In this document: one piece after another, positions 13,387 through 26,363 of the stretch
How positions within the stretch are numbered: position 1 is the stretch's first letter
Layout: every line of letters starts with the position of its first letter
Source: Hoplostethus atlanticus
Lineage: Eukaryota > Chordata > Actinopteri > Trachichthyiformes > Trachichthyidae
Length of the DNA stretch: 64,000 nt
Direction of reading: 5' to 3'
Assembly (NCBI GenBank): GCA_034670405.1
Contig: JAXDDX010000002.1
Coordinates: forward strand, 4,559,501-4,623,500
Program-made: the position numbers and the translations under genes
Notes under the pieces: generated by a model
Told to the model about the DNA's origin: nothing
The model's input: only the letters and a program-made list of their open reading frames with translations
Databases searched by the model: none

Positions 13387-13477
13387 CAGGTGAAACAGCC
13401 GGAGAGACAATATTGCTTTGCTATGTTTGTGAATCAGTGATCTGCTTCCTCTCTGTTTCAGGGTTCTAATAATACTC
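13387..13477. repeat. Diverged duplicated sequence, copy B
   Basis: Partner of the block at 8360-8449, about 5 kb away in the same orientation, with the same ordered landmarks. Both copies follow CA-rich stretches, so the shared segment may be longer than the part that can be aligned by eye. No coding potential is seen in either copy. Confidence 0.65.
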
Positions 13478-13823
13478 TACCCTAAATGTGTGGCTTTTAA
13501 AACACACACACCTACACACACACACACACACACACGCACATGCAGATGTGTATGCCTGTGCACCAATCATTCAGAAATAGAAATCAGCTGCACTGAGTCA
13601 GTTATGACCACAGGCAATAGGGAAGCGCTGATAAATGTGCAGCCTACATGCATGCACACATCACTTAGTGCCACTACATTTATCACAGGGCTTGCTTTGT
13701 GACATGTCCTTTACCGATGAGCTGACCTTATATACCCATTTGCAATTAGAGACTATTGACATGTGTAGTTGCAGTTTACAGTTAGGCAGAGAGAAGCAGT
13801 CAGGTCATTTGTGAAGGCCACTC

Positions 13824-13854
<31 letters not shown>

Positions 13855-15587
13855 CACAAACCTTTTCTTTGTGTGGGATGAAGCTAAGGACTTAGTAAGT
13901 GTGACTCTATCCCTGATACACATTGATGAGTTGGTTGATGAGTTTGCGAGGCCATTTCCTCAGCTGAAGGGTCAAAGCCACCGGACTGTGTGATGTCATT
14001 TCAACTTGACACAGGCGTGAAAAATCGACATAAAAGCCTTTCGAATCATTTGTCTTCCATTTGAAATGAGATATTGTGCACGGTTTGAGAGAGAGAAACA
14101 GAGAGAGGGAGAGAGAGAGGGAGAAAGTGGCTCATGCTTTTGCGCAAGGGTGTCAAGGCACTGTGTTAAAACTCCCCGTGGAAATTACATCGAGAGAGAT
14201 GAGATGAGATTCTCTAATCTGCACCAAATAAAAAAATGTTACGCAAAAGCAGAAGATCTCATGCGAACACACAGCAGCAGGAGGAATGTGACTCCTCCAT
14301 CGCTGTCACTAGCTGGCATTTTACACATTGGCATATCCATATGCCGTTAGCAATATTTACCTGTCAGATGACAGAACAGCACAACGCCAATGTTAATTGC
14401 AGGAGGTTCGCTGCGTCCCGTGGCGTCGGACCATCTGCTGCAGATTAACCTGCTTCTCTCACCGCAGCCAACCCCTCTTACTGTCTGTTCCCAGAGTGCT
14501 GGCCCGAGCACACCTGTTTGATACACACTGTACATGACAAATAGACTTCACCTAACCTGGATGAACAAAACTAGAATCATGGAGATAAAATAAAAAATAA
14601 ATTGCTATTTATGTGGAGTTCACATTAAGTTCATCAGTGACAAAGTTTCTAAAGTGCTGCACTGCTGCAGCCATGCCAGGTCAGCTCTGGGTTAATTTGT
14701 TGTTACTGAAGCGGTTGGATGAGCTTTGCTTAGACTTTCAGAGCAGAGTGAATACTGAAATCAGAATAGCGACTTTCTGGCCCCTGATCGGTGATGTTGC
14801 AGGAAGCTGTTCAGGTATCTGTAAACTATCCCTGAAACACTAGTCCATTTGTTTGATATGCTACTTGCAATGAAAAGAGACTTTGTATGACCTGGTGAAA
14901 ATAGAAACTGAGATGGTTATTGATCTTCATGATTGGTGCGATGTATTGTCATCATTTATTAAGTTTGAGGAGCAATAGATCCGTTCTGTTTGGTGGAGAT
15001 GAATTGTCCCAGACGTGTTGTTTTCAACGCTTTTTAGTGCTCAGGCTCACCTCCGTCCAAAAATTCTCAAGTACGCGGTTTGAAATGCCATGAAGCCTTG
15101 TTTAATCATACAAGACAAAATGGCAAAATGGCAAAAAAAAGAGCAAATGACAGTAACTTTAAGAGAAAAAAGTATGATTATAGTTTAATCTAAGAATTAG
15201 CTTAGATAGCTGTGTGGGACGCTGTGAGTGGGTGACAAGGTTTTGCTGCCAAGATATTTGGTGTCAGAAAAGGATAGATAGACAAATGTGTGCATGTAAG
15301 AGCGGTTGTCTGTGTGTGTGTATGCGTGTGTATGCGTGTGTGTATGTGTGTGTGTGTGTGTGTGTTCAGGGTCAGTGGTCCTATGGCGCTCAGCTGGGAG
15401 AGAACAGGGTAAACTCTGCTAATGTTTACATCCCACTGCGACTGCCCACACAAAGGATTCGCTGACCTCAAATGTAAAGTCAAGTAACTTAATGTGAAAG
15501 CCATCTGCTGTCTGAAACTATGTGAGGTGCACTGGGAAGGGAGGTGAGTGAGCAAAAGAGAAAGAATTCAATGTGTATACGCTGCAC

Positions 15588-15618
<31 letters not shown>

Positions 15619-15750
15619 TATTAGGGGGCAGTGCGGATTGTCTAATTATGTAGGTAATGGTGCTGTCCCCCTGGACCCTGACTGGCCTGACAGTTCATTT
15701 CACCAGACACAGTGCTAGCTTGACACCACTTATCTCAGCAGATCAAGTAT

Positions 15751-15797
<47 letters not shown>

Positions 15798-16532
15798 TAC
15801 ACATATACATGCATACATAAGTGACAACATGCCAATAAATAAATACCAACCCACGCTGAACTGAGTTGACCTTCATCCTCAAAGGACTAGGATTATTCCC
15901 AAACCAACCACCAACTCACCCGATCTCGCAACCTTGTTTTGCCTGATCAATCTTCAGGATCTCCATTCAACTGGTTCCCAATCAAAGAAATTAATGAATT
16001 AAGTATTAAGTATATTGCATATTCCTCTTTCCATGTACATTTTGAAGCCCACCTTTGACTAATGGATTGGTTGTGAAGTGTTTGGGTAGCAATAGTGATT
16101 CTCACTTCATGAGGTTAAACCGAGCAAAACTGACTACTGTGCTACTACTGTTAACTAACTACTCTTACTGAAACTAAATTGACTATGCTTGCTTTATTTT
16201 TCAGTGGGAAGCGTTCATTCATGTAAATGTTGCTCTACTGTCAGTCTCCCTCTAGGTATTATATAACTGATTACATAATGCAACCTTATCATCCTCATTA
16301 CACTGCCAACTCTCTATTCAATACTGCAGCCACTGGACGGCTTCAGTACTCATTTGAGTTCCCTGACATCATTAGGCTGCAAGTCTAGATTACATCTGTG
16401 TGTTTGTGTGTATGTATGTGCGTTCATGTGTGCATGTGTGTGTGTGTGTTTGTATGCGTGTGTGTTTGTGTGTGAAACTGTCAAAGGATAAATTGTAGTG
16501 AATATATGTTTCTGATATTGACTGATGGTGGT

Positions 16533-16533
<1 letters not shown>

Positions 16534-16579
<46 letters not shown>
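16534..16579. repeat. (CT)23 microsatellite
   Basis: A perfect 46-bp run. A GT-rich patch (about 16398-16472) precedes it. Confidence 0.95.
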
Positions 16580-16582
<3 letters not shown>

Positions 16583-17790
16583 CTTCTCTTCTATCTGTCT
16601 CTCTCCCTTTGTCTCGCTAATTAATAGGGATTTATATGTTCTGGCAGCAGGAGATTCTACTTGGGAAAGTAGTTATGTGTGAATTAGTGACCATTTACTG
16701 TACCATTTTGTCCAATTAGTAGGCTTGAAAACAGATCCCCGCTGAGCAAGGACCAACACAACACAAACTTGGTATTTCTCAGCCAAAACAGCAAGAGTAA
16801 TGAGCTATGAGTAATAATGATCGTTTGCTGAAGACGGAGATGACCGTGAATGATAGATGTCAAACCATCCCCTCCTCCACCCACATACCCACACTGACAT
16901 ATACAGATGTTGCAAATAGCATCATCCTTCTTATCTGTACAAAGATTCCCATTAACACACCTTGATGGCCTGATGCCACGCTTGACTCAGACAGATACAG
17001 ACGGAGACAGAAAGATCAGAGAGTGTTTCTGTGTGTCTAATGCTGATTTGAACTGAAAATCTGACAAATCTGACAAATCTGACTCAAGATAGCTGATGAA
17101 AACAAGTAAAGCTTTTTAGCTTCAACCAACCAAGTGAACGCAGCAAATGAGAAAGAGGTGTGAGTGTGAGTGCACGTGTGTGACAGAGACATAGAGAAAA
17201 TGTGTGTACATTTGTGTGTGTATTTGTATGTATATCTGTGTGTGTGTGTGTCTGATTTCTTAGTGTCAAATTTCTTTCTTAGTTCTCATTGTTGTGTGTG
17301 TGAGTGTATGAGAACCAGAGTCAGAAGCCATCGATGATAAGACCCAACAAGGAAAGAATAGACACTGACAGAAAGAAACAAACAGCAATCATGTGTCTGT
17401 GCATGTACATGCATGTGAATGTGAGTGTTTGCATGTGTGTGTGTGTGTGAGAATTCATTTTGTGCCACAGTTTTTGTCCTCATTATCCTGTCATGTCTGT
17501 AGTTAAGCAAACCATCGCCCCTGCCTTTCCAATTAGACCCTCAGATTCCCATTACACTCTGCGGAATGACACATGAACAGACACACCAGGATGCAGAGAC
17601 GGGAGAGGGGAGGGACGGTTGTCTTTCCTCTAGCTTTTTCTAATTATATAAAGAGCTTCCTTTCAAGGCATCATTAGCAGACGAAGAGTTGATCAAGTTC
17701 CACTGATGGAGACGGGGAACTGGAGCAGGGATCCAAATGTCGCCATTAGGGTTTGGCCGAGGCCTGCACCTTGTTTTACATAATGTTAGA

Positions 17791-18020
17791 TGATAGATTA
17801 GATTAGATTAGATTAGATTAGATTAGATGGATCTTTATTGTCCCCGGGGGAAATTGCGGTTATGCAGCAGTACAAGACAAGATAGAGGCACACATCACTA
17901 TACAATAAACAAATTTAAGGGGCAACAGGCTGTATATAAAAGATCCTAGAAATATACAAAAAAAAAAAAAGAACTATACAAAAATAGTGCAAGGAATAAT
18001 AACTTAGTGCAATTTGCAAA
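17791..18020 (-). mobile_element. LINE-like 3' end with GATTA tail
   Basis: Seven GATTA units (17795-17828) adjoin GGATCTTTATTGTCCCCGGG and a GGGGGAAATT block. Read on the minus strand this gives AATTTCC...GGGGACAATAAAG followed by a short tandem tail, a common arrangement at the 3' end of fish non-LTR retrotransposons. No ORF remains. The upper boundary is a guess based on the A-rich stretch ending near 18020. I cannot name the family. Confidence 0.6.
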
Positions 18021-18138
18021 GTTTCAAGTTTAACTTGATTGCTCTTCATGTTTGCTAATAATAACTAGCCTACAGGAACTACAAAGGAATAATATTAGTT
18101 CACACACGCACCCGCACACACCACACGCAAACATGTAT

Positions 18139-18177
<39 letters not shown>

Positions 18178-19499
18178 ATAATGATTAATAATAGAACTAA
18201 TGAATTCCATTTGCAGTTCAATTATAATTCTTCCATATTCTCTGATTCCCACTGACACTGAAGCTGTTGTACCCGGTCTGTTTGCCAGGTTCCCAAACCA
18301 AGACTGAATCCTAATTTTGGTGTCATACCCCTTTAAATTTCATACCTAGTAAATGTAAATCCAATAAACATGACAACTTGTGATGTAATATCATCACACA
18401 CACTGACCTTTATAGGTACGCATATGAGAAATGATGGCTTATTGGTGCAGATGGCTGATTATGGATCTGATGAGTTGGAGTTTTCCTCATTTTCTTTTCC
18501 CTCAAGGTAAAATATAACTGCAATTTGTGGTGATATGATGTCATGAATATTATTTGCTGCACATCTCTGTCTGTGAGTTATGAGGCCTTTGCCTTTCTAG
18601 GTGTGAAATCTTCTCTGCAGATGAATGTTTTTTACCCATTTTGCAGGAAAATTATGAGCAGGTGCTATGAGGTACTATGAGGAACGTGCTAAGCACATTG
18701 ATTTCCTTCTTGTCGGGGGGCTTGACTGTCAATTATTGTTGTACAGAAACTGGAAAGCAATGAAAGGGACATAAATAAAAGTACATTACAAGGGCATCAC
18801 TGAATAAGCAATAATGGATTATGCAATTCACATGGGTTTTAATTGACAGGAGTGTCTGTTGAAAGGAATTTCAAACTGAATGGGACCCTGTGAGTAATGG
18901 AAGGCCATGCAACTCTGATGTAGGGACAGTGAGTGGGGGACTCGTTTCACATGACTTGGAATTAAGTCTAATGCCACAACCATTCTTGACTCATGGCTAA
19001 GGGAATACATAACTTGGTCTTGACTCAGACTTGAGCCTTGGCCTTGAATGATGATAGGATAACAAGCATTACTGCCTGACCGCCATCTGAAAATCTATAT
19101 TTTTTTCTTACTGGCACATGAGAAACTTGAGACTTGAAAGGAGCTTTGAGGTTTTAACTTGACTTTTGAATTTGATTGGATTTGACTTTGAAGTTGGATC
19201 TCACAACTTGAACTTGAACTTTCAGCTAGGGTGACTTAGTCTTACTGTACCTCTGGAGAGAGTGTATCTCACTTCCAACCCTGTTGCATCTCTCTGTCCT
19301 TGGATAGCATTGTGGTTAAAGTGTAGGCGGGACAGATCATTTTAATGAGCCTCGCTGCTCCTTCCTCCTCCAGCCCTCCAAGCCTGTCTTTTAGTCATAG
19401 TTCATCTTGATTTAGCTGACAGGAGCTTGTCGTGAGTGTGTGGGCAAACCTGAACATGGAGCTATGGCTGCACTGATTCACAGAGAGAGGAAAACCACC
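18021..19499. other. Non-coding DNA, no gene seen
   Basis: Contains a 35-bp CA run at 18140-18174 and a stretch with degenerate CTTGA-type repeats (listed separately). Otherwise the sequence is unique-looking and A/T-rich. No family signature is visible in any frame. Confidence 0.55.
18945..19245. repeat. Degenerate ACTTGA-rich repeat region
   Basis: ACTTGA, CTTGAC, GACTTGG and CTTTGA words recur through this stretch (for example near 18954, 19010-19050, 19125-19170 and 19205-19225). They are separated by unrelated sequence around 19055-19110. Fish genomes often carry degenerate arrays of this kind. The period is not constant, so I treat it as an eroded simple repeat. Confidence 0.45.
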
Positions 19500-19779
19500 T
19501 ACAGTTTATTTACACCATAGAGACTTTTGATGTTCTTTAATGAAATATGTCACAGCAAAACACAGGAGAAAACAACTAAAATCACTTTAGAAACACACCA
19601 AGTCCCACACACACCCACCCATACCCAAAATCATATCTGATAGAGTAAGTGCCTATGTGCCTAAGGGGCATAGAGACTACGAATGAAGCTCCATAAATGC
19701 GAAGTCAGTCGGTCACACAAAACACATGCAACCCACTGACATAAACCACAAAAAGGACAGCCATCTCCCAGCCCCGGAT

Positions 19780-20270
19780 CTAGCTAAGCCAGAGAGCGCC
19801 GCTTGTCTCCTGACCTCTTAGGGAGTGGCAGCTTGTACAGCACTCTCCACCTGAGCCTGGCAGTGCCCTTCTCACCCAGTACTTCCTGCCACTGGTGCTC
19901 ACTGGTGTCTTTAAATAACCCGAAGTTCCTAACCCTTAACACAAACCTCATACCTGGCTTCAACTCTTGCCAACCCAAACTGCCCCAAGCTCCCCTTCCT
20001 CCCATACCCAGAGTCCCAGCACCATACATGCAGGTCGCCTACAGCAGATGTTGGGTCCATGCAACAGTTTCTGTGCTGCCTGGAGCCAGAAAACTGCTAA
20101 GCAAGCTCTCCAGGTCAATTAAGCCCTGATCACTCTCCTGGACAGGCGGGCAGCCCCCAGCCAATGATGTCCTACCCAGAAGAAGTCCACCGGCTTCTGT
20201 ATATCTGCCAGAAAGCTGCCAGCTGCCACAGGGAGTTGAGTCCAAGTGGTTAACTATCAACACCCTGCAC
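19780..20270 (-). pseudogene. Tx1-type LINE ORF2 C-terminal remnant
   Basis: In alternating minus-strand frames the stretch encodes VLIVNHLDS, VDFFWVGHHWLGAA, PVQESDQGLIDLES and FWLQAAQKLLHG, then further down LRWRVLYKLPLPKRSGD. These correspond to the region after the reverse transcriptase palm and towards the ORF2 C-terminus in Tx1-clade elements. Frameshifts between consecutive motifs show that the copy is dead. The catalytic reverse transcriptase and endonuclease motifs were not found nearby. Confidence 0.68.
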
Positions 20271-22689
20271 CTTTATGAGAGCTGAGAGAATAGACACTTC
20301 TACTTAGACAGTTTAGCCTCAGTTGCCTGAGATACACCCTCCCAGTTCCTGGAGACCCATCCCTCTGAACTCAAGTATACCCAAAGCAACCCTCCCGTCC
20401 TCCTCATTACACACCGCAGTGGTTCCATGGCCAAGGTGTAAAGTTGGCCTGAGGAGATCTCCAGGAGATCCTGCGACTAGCCCGGACTGGCGTGCCCCGC
20501 CCCCATCTATCCACCTTTATTAAACACAAGGCATCATTGAACATTTTAACAAATTTAAAGCACTTGGCTACAAGTTTACCATCTGCAGAGCTAGTTTCTC
20601 CTTCTTGGGCAGGAGGGCCAGGACTGCCCGTCGACAGCTTAGTGGTAGCTCTAGAGCCTAAAACACATTCACATATAACACTATACAAATTCTGACCAAT
20701 GATATCCCAGCAAACCTAGAAGTCCACTGGCACCGGACTGTTAATCCCTGCATGGGCATTACTGCGGGCAATCTGGGAAACACCACTGGACAGTCCATTA
20801 AAAAAAATTCAGTCCTTTGGGTGTGAGAAAACTGTAGGGTGATCCCTCAATAGGACACTCATACACTCCACAGCAACACAGACGGTGCATCCGTTTATTT
20901 GCACACACTTTTTACTCCAGCCCAAAGAAAAAGGAGCTGGGACTATTTATTTCTCTGAGCATGTTGAATCTTGCCCTCACAGGTGACCCTGACCCTGTAG
21001 CTCACCACTGTCTATTCCCACTAGCTCAACCTAAGGTGGGCTTTGACAGGTATCAAATCAAATCAAATCAAATCCCCCTTTCCTCTGTCTCCACATCTCC
21101 CAGAATTCTGGAAAAATGGAGCAAAGGTCACATCTTATAAAAGCCTGGTCAGAAAATCTGAAAGGACAGGCTTTTTTTTTTACCCAGGATGCATAAGTCG
21201 TCATGTATCTACAAGATGGTACCTTGCATTTATGGATCAATGTTGTTGCTTGGTGGTGTACTTTTTTTATTTCTGTGGATAAGTGGCCAAACATCAAGGT
21301 TTGATGACATGACATGATATTTCCAGCACAGCTGCAATGGAGTTTAATAGAGTTTAATACCAGAACAATTTTTCAGCTATCTAAAGCATCAGCACTAAAT
21401 GTCAGGTTTTGGTGTCAGTCCCTCAGAGTTAAAGAGCAAGAGCTTCTTTCTAGACTCACCATTTTCCCCCGACATTAAACAATCATACAGAGAGGAAGAG
21501 ATACACATTTCACCGCCGACAGCAGCTTCAATAAACCATAATGCAATGCAGCCACAAGACATGTTGTGTTTTGAGTAAGGGGCACAACTCACTTTTTTTC
21601 TGACTGGAAAAGCTCTCGATCTCTTGCTCTTACTGTAGCTATCACTATCACTATCACTATCGCTCCCTCCTGCTACATGTAAAAGAGCTGGATGCCCATT
21701 CTCTGGGGATTGTTGAAAGGCATTTTGCAAAATGTAGGATATAATTAACTGAAGTGGAAATAGACAAGGCAGGTAGAGGGGTAAGTGGGTAAAAACGTTA
21801 ATTACAAGACCTCAAAATAACTCCTGCAATGCTTTAACAAACACAGGCTACCTATTCCTAATGCTAGCCCTCACAAGTAGCAACCTGCCTTCATGCACCT
21901 CTTTCTGTGAAAGGAGGATAGCTACTCCAGCACTACCATTAGAGTCATGGCTCATCACCAAGCTCCGCCTTCTGCTTCATATATTCTAAAAGCAACCCCC
22001 TTTTTTTTTTTTTTTTTACCCCTTTTTTATCTCTGGCACCATTTATATTCAGAAAGCCTAGATGCATGACCTGCTGTGTGCTGTGAATCCTGCCAATATT
22101 CTAACTTTCAGTGGAGCCAGACTCTTTCTCTCAGAAGTGACCCATTTTGTCTGCATGTACTTCATTGTAGGTGTAAGGATTTTAGCATCTGTTGACCTAC
22201 TAGCCTGACACAACAAACTTTTAATTCTTTGTTTCCTTCAGAACAGCTCAGCTCCTTTGCGGTATACGACTCCTCATACTCTTTCTCCACCCTGTCAAAC
22301 TTAGATGATGGACAATTCACTCTCAGGCACTGGCCCCTCCAACCCCACCTCCTCTATTTCCATCAACTCCTCTTCCTCTTGTATCCACATAACTCATGCC
22401 CCTACACGACTGTATGCACTCATGTCATCCCAGGCAAAGAGGACTCTGGGTCTGCTCCCTCTTCAGCCTCCTACCCTGCCACTTCTGGTCCTGCTCTGCT
22501 CCTACCTTCACAACCACCCCTGCTCCCACCTGCTCTCACAGCCTTCTCATCAGTTTCCCTCCTCATCTTCACCCACTTTCTCCTCCCTGCTGTCCCACTA
22601 ACCTCCTCCTTCCTTCCCTTGCCTTTTTGTTCTGCCCTGCCCGCCCCAGTCTCTTCTACTATTAGGCTGGTCAGGCCTCTGGGTCTCTC

Positions 22690-23265
22690 TCTCTCTCTGC
22701 CTGCCTCGAATGTGAACAGGCATACCTCTTGTGTCCCAACATCCCCACATTCATAATAGCGCAAACTGCCCATGCTGGCATACACAGCATTGGAGCTGTT
22801 GCTAAAGTTTGATCAGCACTTTTTAAATACATAAACACTTGTCTACAGAGTGACAAAACATGCTTTAACATTTTCAGAGAAATCAGTCAGAAACTGCTGT
22901 CAGACTTCCCCATAAGGGAGAGCTCGCCAAAGCCTCATTTTTATAGATATATATATATATATATAGAGAGAGAGATATATTTGACACAACCACTCTCGTA
23001 GCCGGTGCAGATAAAGGTGAACTCTGCAGAAAACCCCCCTTCAACCAAATACCGCTAACAATCACCCTGCTGACAATCACCCTCCTTCTTAAGAAACACC
23101 ACCACAGCCACACTCATCCTGGAAACGTAGCCAAGATTTTCACAACCTACCTGTTCCCAGACTGCTTGCAAAATATCTCCACCGTAGTGCTGCTGTCAGC
23201 TACACACCGCAGCCCACAGCAAAGTGACACCTCCTCCACTCCCCCCGACTGAGAAGCCATGCTGG
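22690..23265 (-). pseudogene. Tx1-type LINE ORF1 remnant
   Basis: On the minus strand an ATG near 23260 begins MASQSGGVEEVSLCCGLRC and continues to STTVEIFCKQ before the first stop. In shifted frames PLSAPATRVVVSNI and LKHVLSLCRQVFMYLK follow. Next comes a zinc-knuckle-like segment in two frames: YYECGDVG, then GHKRYACSHSRQAERER. This order (N-terminal segment, SAP-R-V--SN, LKHV-S--R-VFM, CCHC knuckle) is the pattern of Tx1-clade ORF1 RNA-binding proteins. At least three frame changes and several stops make it non-functional. An inserted AT/AG simple repeat sits where the central domain should be. Confidence 0.72.
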
Positions 23266-23699
23266 CCTGCCAGATCCAAACACCACCCTTGCTCCTAGCC
23301 TAAACTACATCAACTAAACCACTTACACTAATGAAATATTACACCTCACCTCACTGTGTAAAAAAGGGGAAAAAAGTAAAGAAAGCAAAGGAGGAAAGCA
23401 GCTACTAATGATGAAAAAGCACAGACCCCCCACAAATACTTCTCACCAGCAGAGTGGACCTGCTAATGCAGATATATATAAAGAGAGAGACATGATATGA
23501 TAAAATGGCAGCTTTCTGGCTTCCACTTGGCAGATTCTCCCTTGTTGTGACAAAGAAAAGTTACATTTCATAAAGTTTTGAAGCAAAGCTCCTATAGGGT
23601 GCCAGAAACACACTAGCCTTCCTTTAGCAGACTTTTTATGGCATGCTGCCATAGACTGTCTGGTAATAGGAAGAGAGAGAGAGAGAGAGTGTGTGTATG

Positions 23700-23738
<39 letters not shown>

Positions 23739-24721
23739 TCTTGATGTTTTGTTGCTGGAACCCGAATGCATTTTACTCAGTAAGGTGGCTTTCATCACAT
23801 ATGGGCTCCATCATCTTCCCTGCCAAGTCATTGTGTGAACTGAATTTTCCTGAAAACAACTGAAGTACATACACACTCATGCATGCACACACACTCACAC
23901 ACACATGAACACACTCTTGTTTTATATCTCCTCCTCTCCTTTTTGAACTCCGTTGTGTGTGCAGACCCCTCCCCTCCACAGATCTCGAGCGATCAAGAGA
24001 AACCATGTCTTGGTTGTCCTTGAACGAGCCACCCAACAGTATAGCTTTCAATTCTTTTCAACAACTTTTCTCTTTTGCCTGTTTCAACCTTGGCGTGGTT
24101 TTGCCTGGCAGACGGAGCAAACAACACACATTCCGCTATTTATTGCTTTCCTCCTTTCTGCCTAAATAAGTAAATAAGCTCCATTTTGATGAACCAAAGT
24201 ATCCTGGACTGAACTGCACCGTGTTTATAGTGTGTTCTGTACCACATTTCCACCTCCTCTGTCACACTCAACATCTTTCATCTCCCTCCCCCCCCTACCG
24301 CCTCCAGATCTCTCACTCTAACTTCAATGTCTCTACATGTGTTATAATATTATATATGTACTTAAATACCCCCTCCCAACACACACAATCATACACACAA
24401 AGAGGACGCAGGGTTAGACATAGTGACATGTACAGAGAGAGAGAGTGGGAGAGGCAGGATGAGACTGAGGTCCAGGTCTCAGTGAAGAGCTGTGTGTCAG
24501 ACTAGCTTTGACCACAGATACATTACTGAGTCTTACTAGAGATCTGATTCGCATCGATGGGTTTCTGCCCACAGGCCTTCTGCCGGGAAATCAGACATAT
24601 TTTACTGTCCTGCTGTATTCCCTTCAATCTCCCAAACACATGTATCTAATCAATGGGAACACACATGTGATTTGGTCAGGGATATGAGTTCTACAATTCA
24701 GCTTTTATGTGGTTCATTTTT

Positions 24722-24725
<4 letters not shown>

Positions 24726-24764
<39 letters not shown>
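24726..24764. repeat. (GT)n microsatellite
   Basis: A perfect 39-bp run. Confidence 0.95.
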
Positions 24765-24766
<2 letters not shown>

Positions 24767-24888
24767 AGCCTCTCCTTCTATCTCGCTTCAGCTCCTCAGA
24801 CCTTCTGCACACTATTAAAAAAACAATAATAAAAAATTGATTTCAGTGCAATAATATTAACGGCATGGTCAGTAAGTCAGTGTGTGTT

Positions 24889-24890
<2 letters not shown>

Positions 24891-24942
<52 letters not shown>
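24891..24942. repeat. (TG)26 microsatellite
   Basis: A perfect 52-bp run about 125 bp after the one at 24726. Confidence 0.96.
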
Positions 24943-24943
<1 letters not shown>

Positions 24944-26363
24944 CTGTCAAATGGTCAAGCGATCCATACAGTCATTTATTGGTGAAGTCTTAAAGTGGAG
25001 AGGGATTCGATATTGTGGGAGTTTGTAGCTACAGGTATGAGGAGCTACAGTATATCCTCTGATCCTTCAGGCTTTAGTTCTATGTATCAAGCAGCATCTT
25101 CAAACCACTCCAGACATTATCATTGATAAAGGCAACAGCCAAAACATTGGGATTGGAGTGGAGTATGATGAATAGAGTCTGACAAGGAATAACATGTAAC
25201 CTGGTCATTGCATCTGAACCTCACACCTCTGCTGCTGGTCCTTCTTTTATTGGGTGAGCACTGCAACTTACTACAACGTATGTTTTTTGCTTGACTTGGG
25301 GATTCTGGTCTCCTAAATGTGGGAATAGTGACAATGTGGTGGAACAGCAGCAACATGCAGCCCACACACACGGACGCAAGAACATACACAGAGACCTCGT
25401 TCACTGCTTTGACAACGCGGGCATCTTTCTAAAGATCATCTCCCTTAAGATCTGAGATATCAAACGCTAACTTAGCACATTAGCATTTGTTACAAATTGT
25501 TTGGGAAAAGCACAGTTGTGACAGGCTGTTGATGAAGCGTTGATACGGCCATATTTACCCTGTCCTCCCGGCACCGCTGACTGACAGCTCCATTACTGGT
25601 CAGACAGCTCAATTGACAGGCTGATAGCAAACAAATCACATAATGCTATGTCACATTTCTGGAAAAGAGCATTTCTTAAAAATGTCAACATACAATAATC
25701 TGTTTAATTGTTGAATATATTTAGGTTACCTCGATTGGAAATGCTTAGAAAAAACTAAAACAAAATGATTACTCAAAATACATTATTATTCCATGTTATT
25801 CCATGTTATTCCTTATTATTCCTATTCTCTGCATGCATGCATGTATATAATTGTGTGTGTGTGTGTCTGTGTGCGCTGTCATATCAGTGTGCTGATGCAC
25901 GTGGGCATGCTCCGGAGATCACTGCCCCAATTCCCAGCTATGCCCGAGGGGCTTTGGGAGGAGGTCCAGGAAGGGAGGGGAGGGGGGTTCCTAGTTTTCA
26001 GTATCCATGGTAACACCATCCTGCCCTGCCAGGAGCTGTGTCAGTGGTGCTGAGACGGGTTGCAGAGAGACAGACGGTGGGAAGGAGGGAGGGAAAGAGA
26101 GAGGGAGGAGAGAGAAAAGAAGGAGGTAAAGGGGATGGAGGGATGGAAAGGGGGCGACAGAGAAAAGGTGTGGAGGAAAGGTATAGGAGGAGGTGAAGCC
26201 GGGGGATGAATGGACAGAGTGAGGCTGGATGGGATAAGAGGGTGAGAGGAATGAGAGATAGAAGGGAAAGAGAGGATAAAGTGAAGAAGAGAGGTAGGGT
26301 TGCAAGAGTGTAGTGAAAGTGTAGTACCTACCAGTCCACAGGATATTAACGTCATGGGACCAG

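Larger units (their letters stand above)
3546..17790. other. Long non-coding stretch, no exon recognised
   Basis: No open frame here shows a protein family signature or plausible splice-bounded coding sequence. Content is unique-looking A/T-rich DNA interrupted by dinucleotide repeats. Besides those listed separately there are shorter GT or CA runs near 5408, 7717, 13827, 15591 and 15752. There is a thrice-repeated GAAGAGAGAG-type unit at 10411-10441 and a purine-rich stretch at about 12720-13090. Stretches such as 4320-4450 and 12140-12310 have balanced, repeat-free composition and could be conserved non-coding elements, which only cross-species alignment can decide. Confidence 0.55.
19500..23265 (-). 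mobile_element. Decayed Tx1-clade (L1-like) LINE
   Basis: Read on the minus strand, the element starts with an ORF1 remnant at about 23265 and proceeds through a zinc-knuckle region near 22740. It then runs into ORF2 C-terminal sequence between about 20300 and 19780. All reading frames are broken by stops and frameshifts. The ORF order and protein motifs match fish Tx1-type LINEs. About 3.8 kb is left of an element that is normally longer, and the central ORF2 part (endonuclease and core reverse transcriptase) is not recognisable, so a large internal loss is likely. An ATATAT run at 22946-22965 interrupts ORF1. The stretch at 20700-21730 is assigned only by position. The outer boundaries are approximate. 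Confidence 0.7.

Noticed and set aside
13121..13393. Ser/Arg-rich frame as a candidate short-isoform N-terminus
   Set aside because: The Arg/Ser stretch is short, the rest is CA-repeat derived, and it lies 27 kb from the next exon without supporting splice signals.
21052..21075. CAAAT repeats resembling the 3' tail of an L2-type LINE
   Set aside because: The neighbouring sequence lacks the GGCTATACAAATAAA-type block that precedes such tails, so it may be only a short simple repeat.
22229..22756. 175-codon + strand frame
   Set aside because: It lies antisense to the Tx1 LINE remnant and has no motif of its own.
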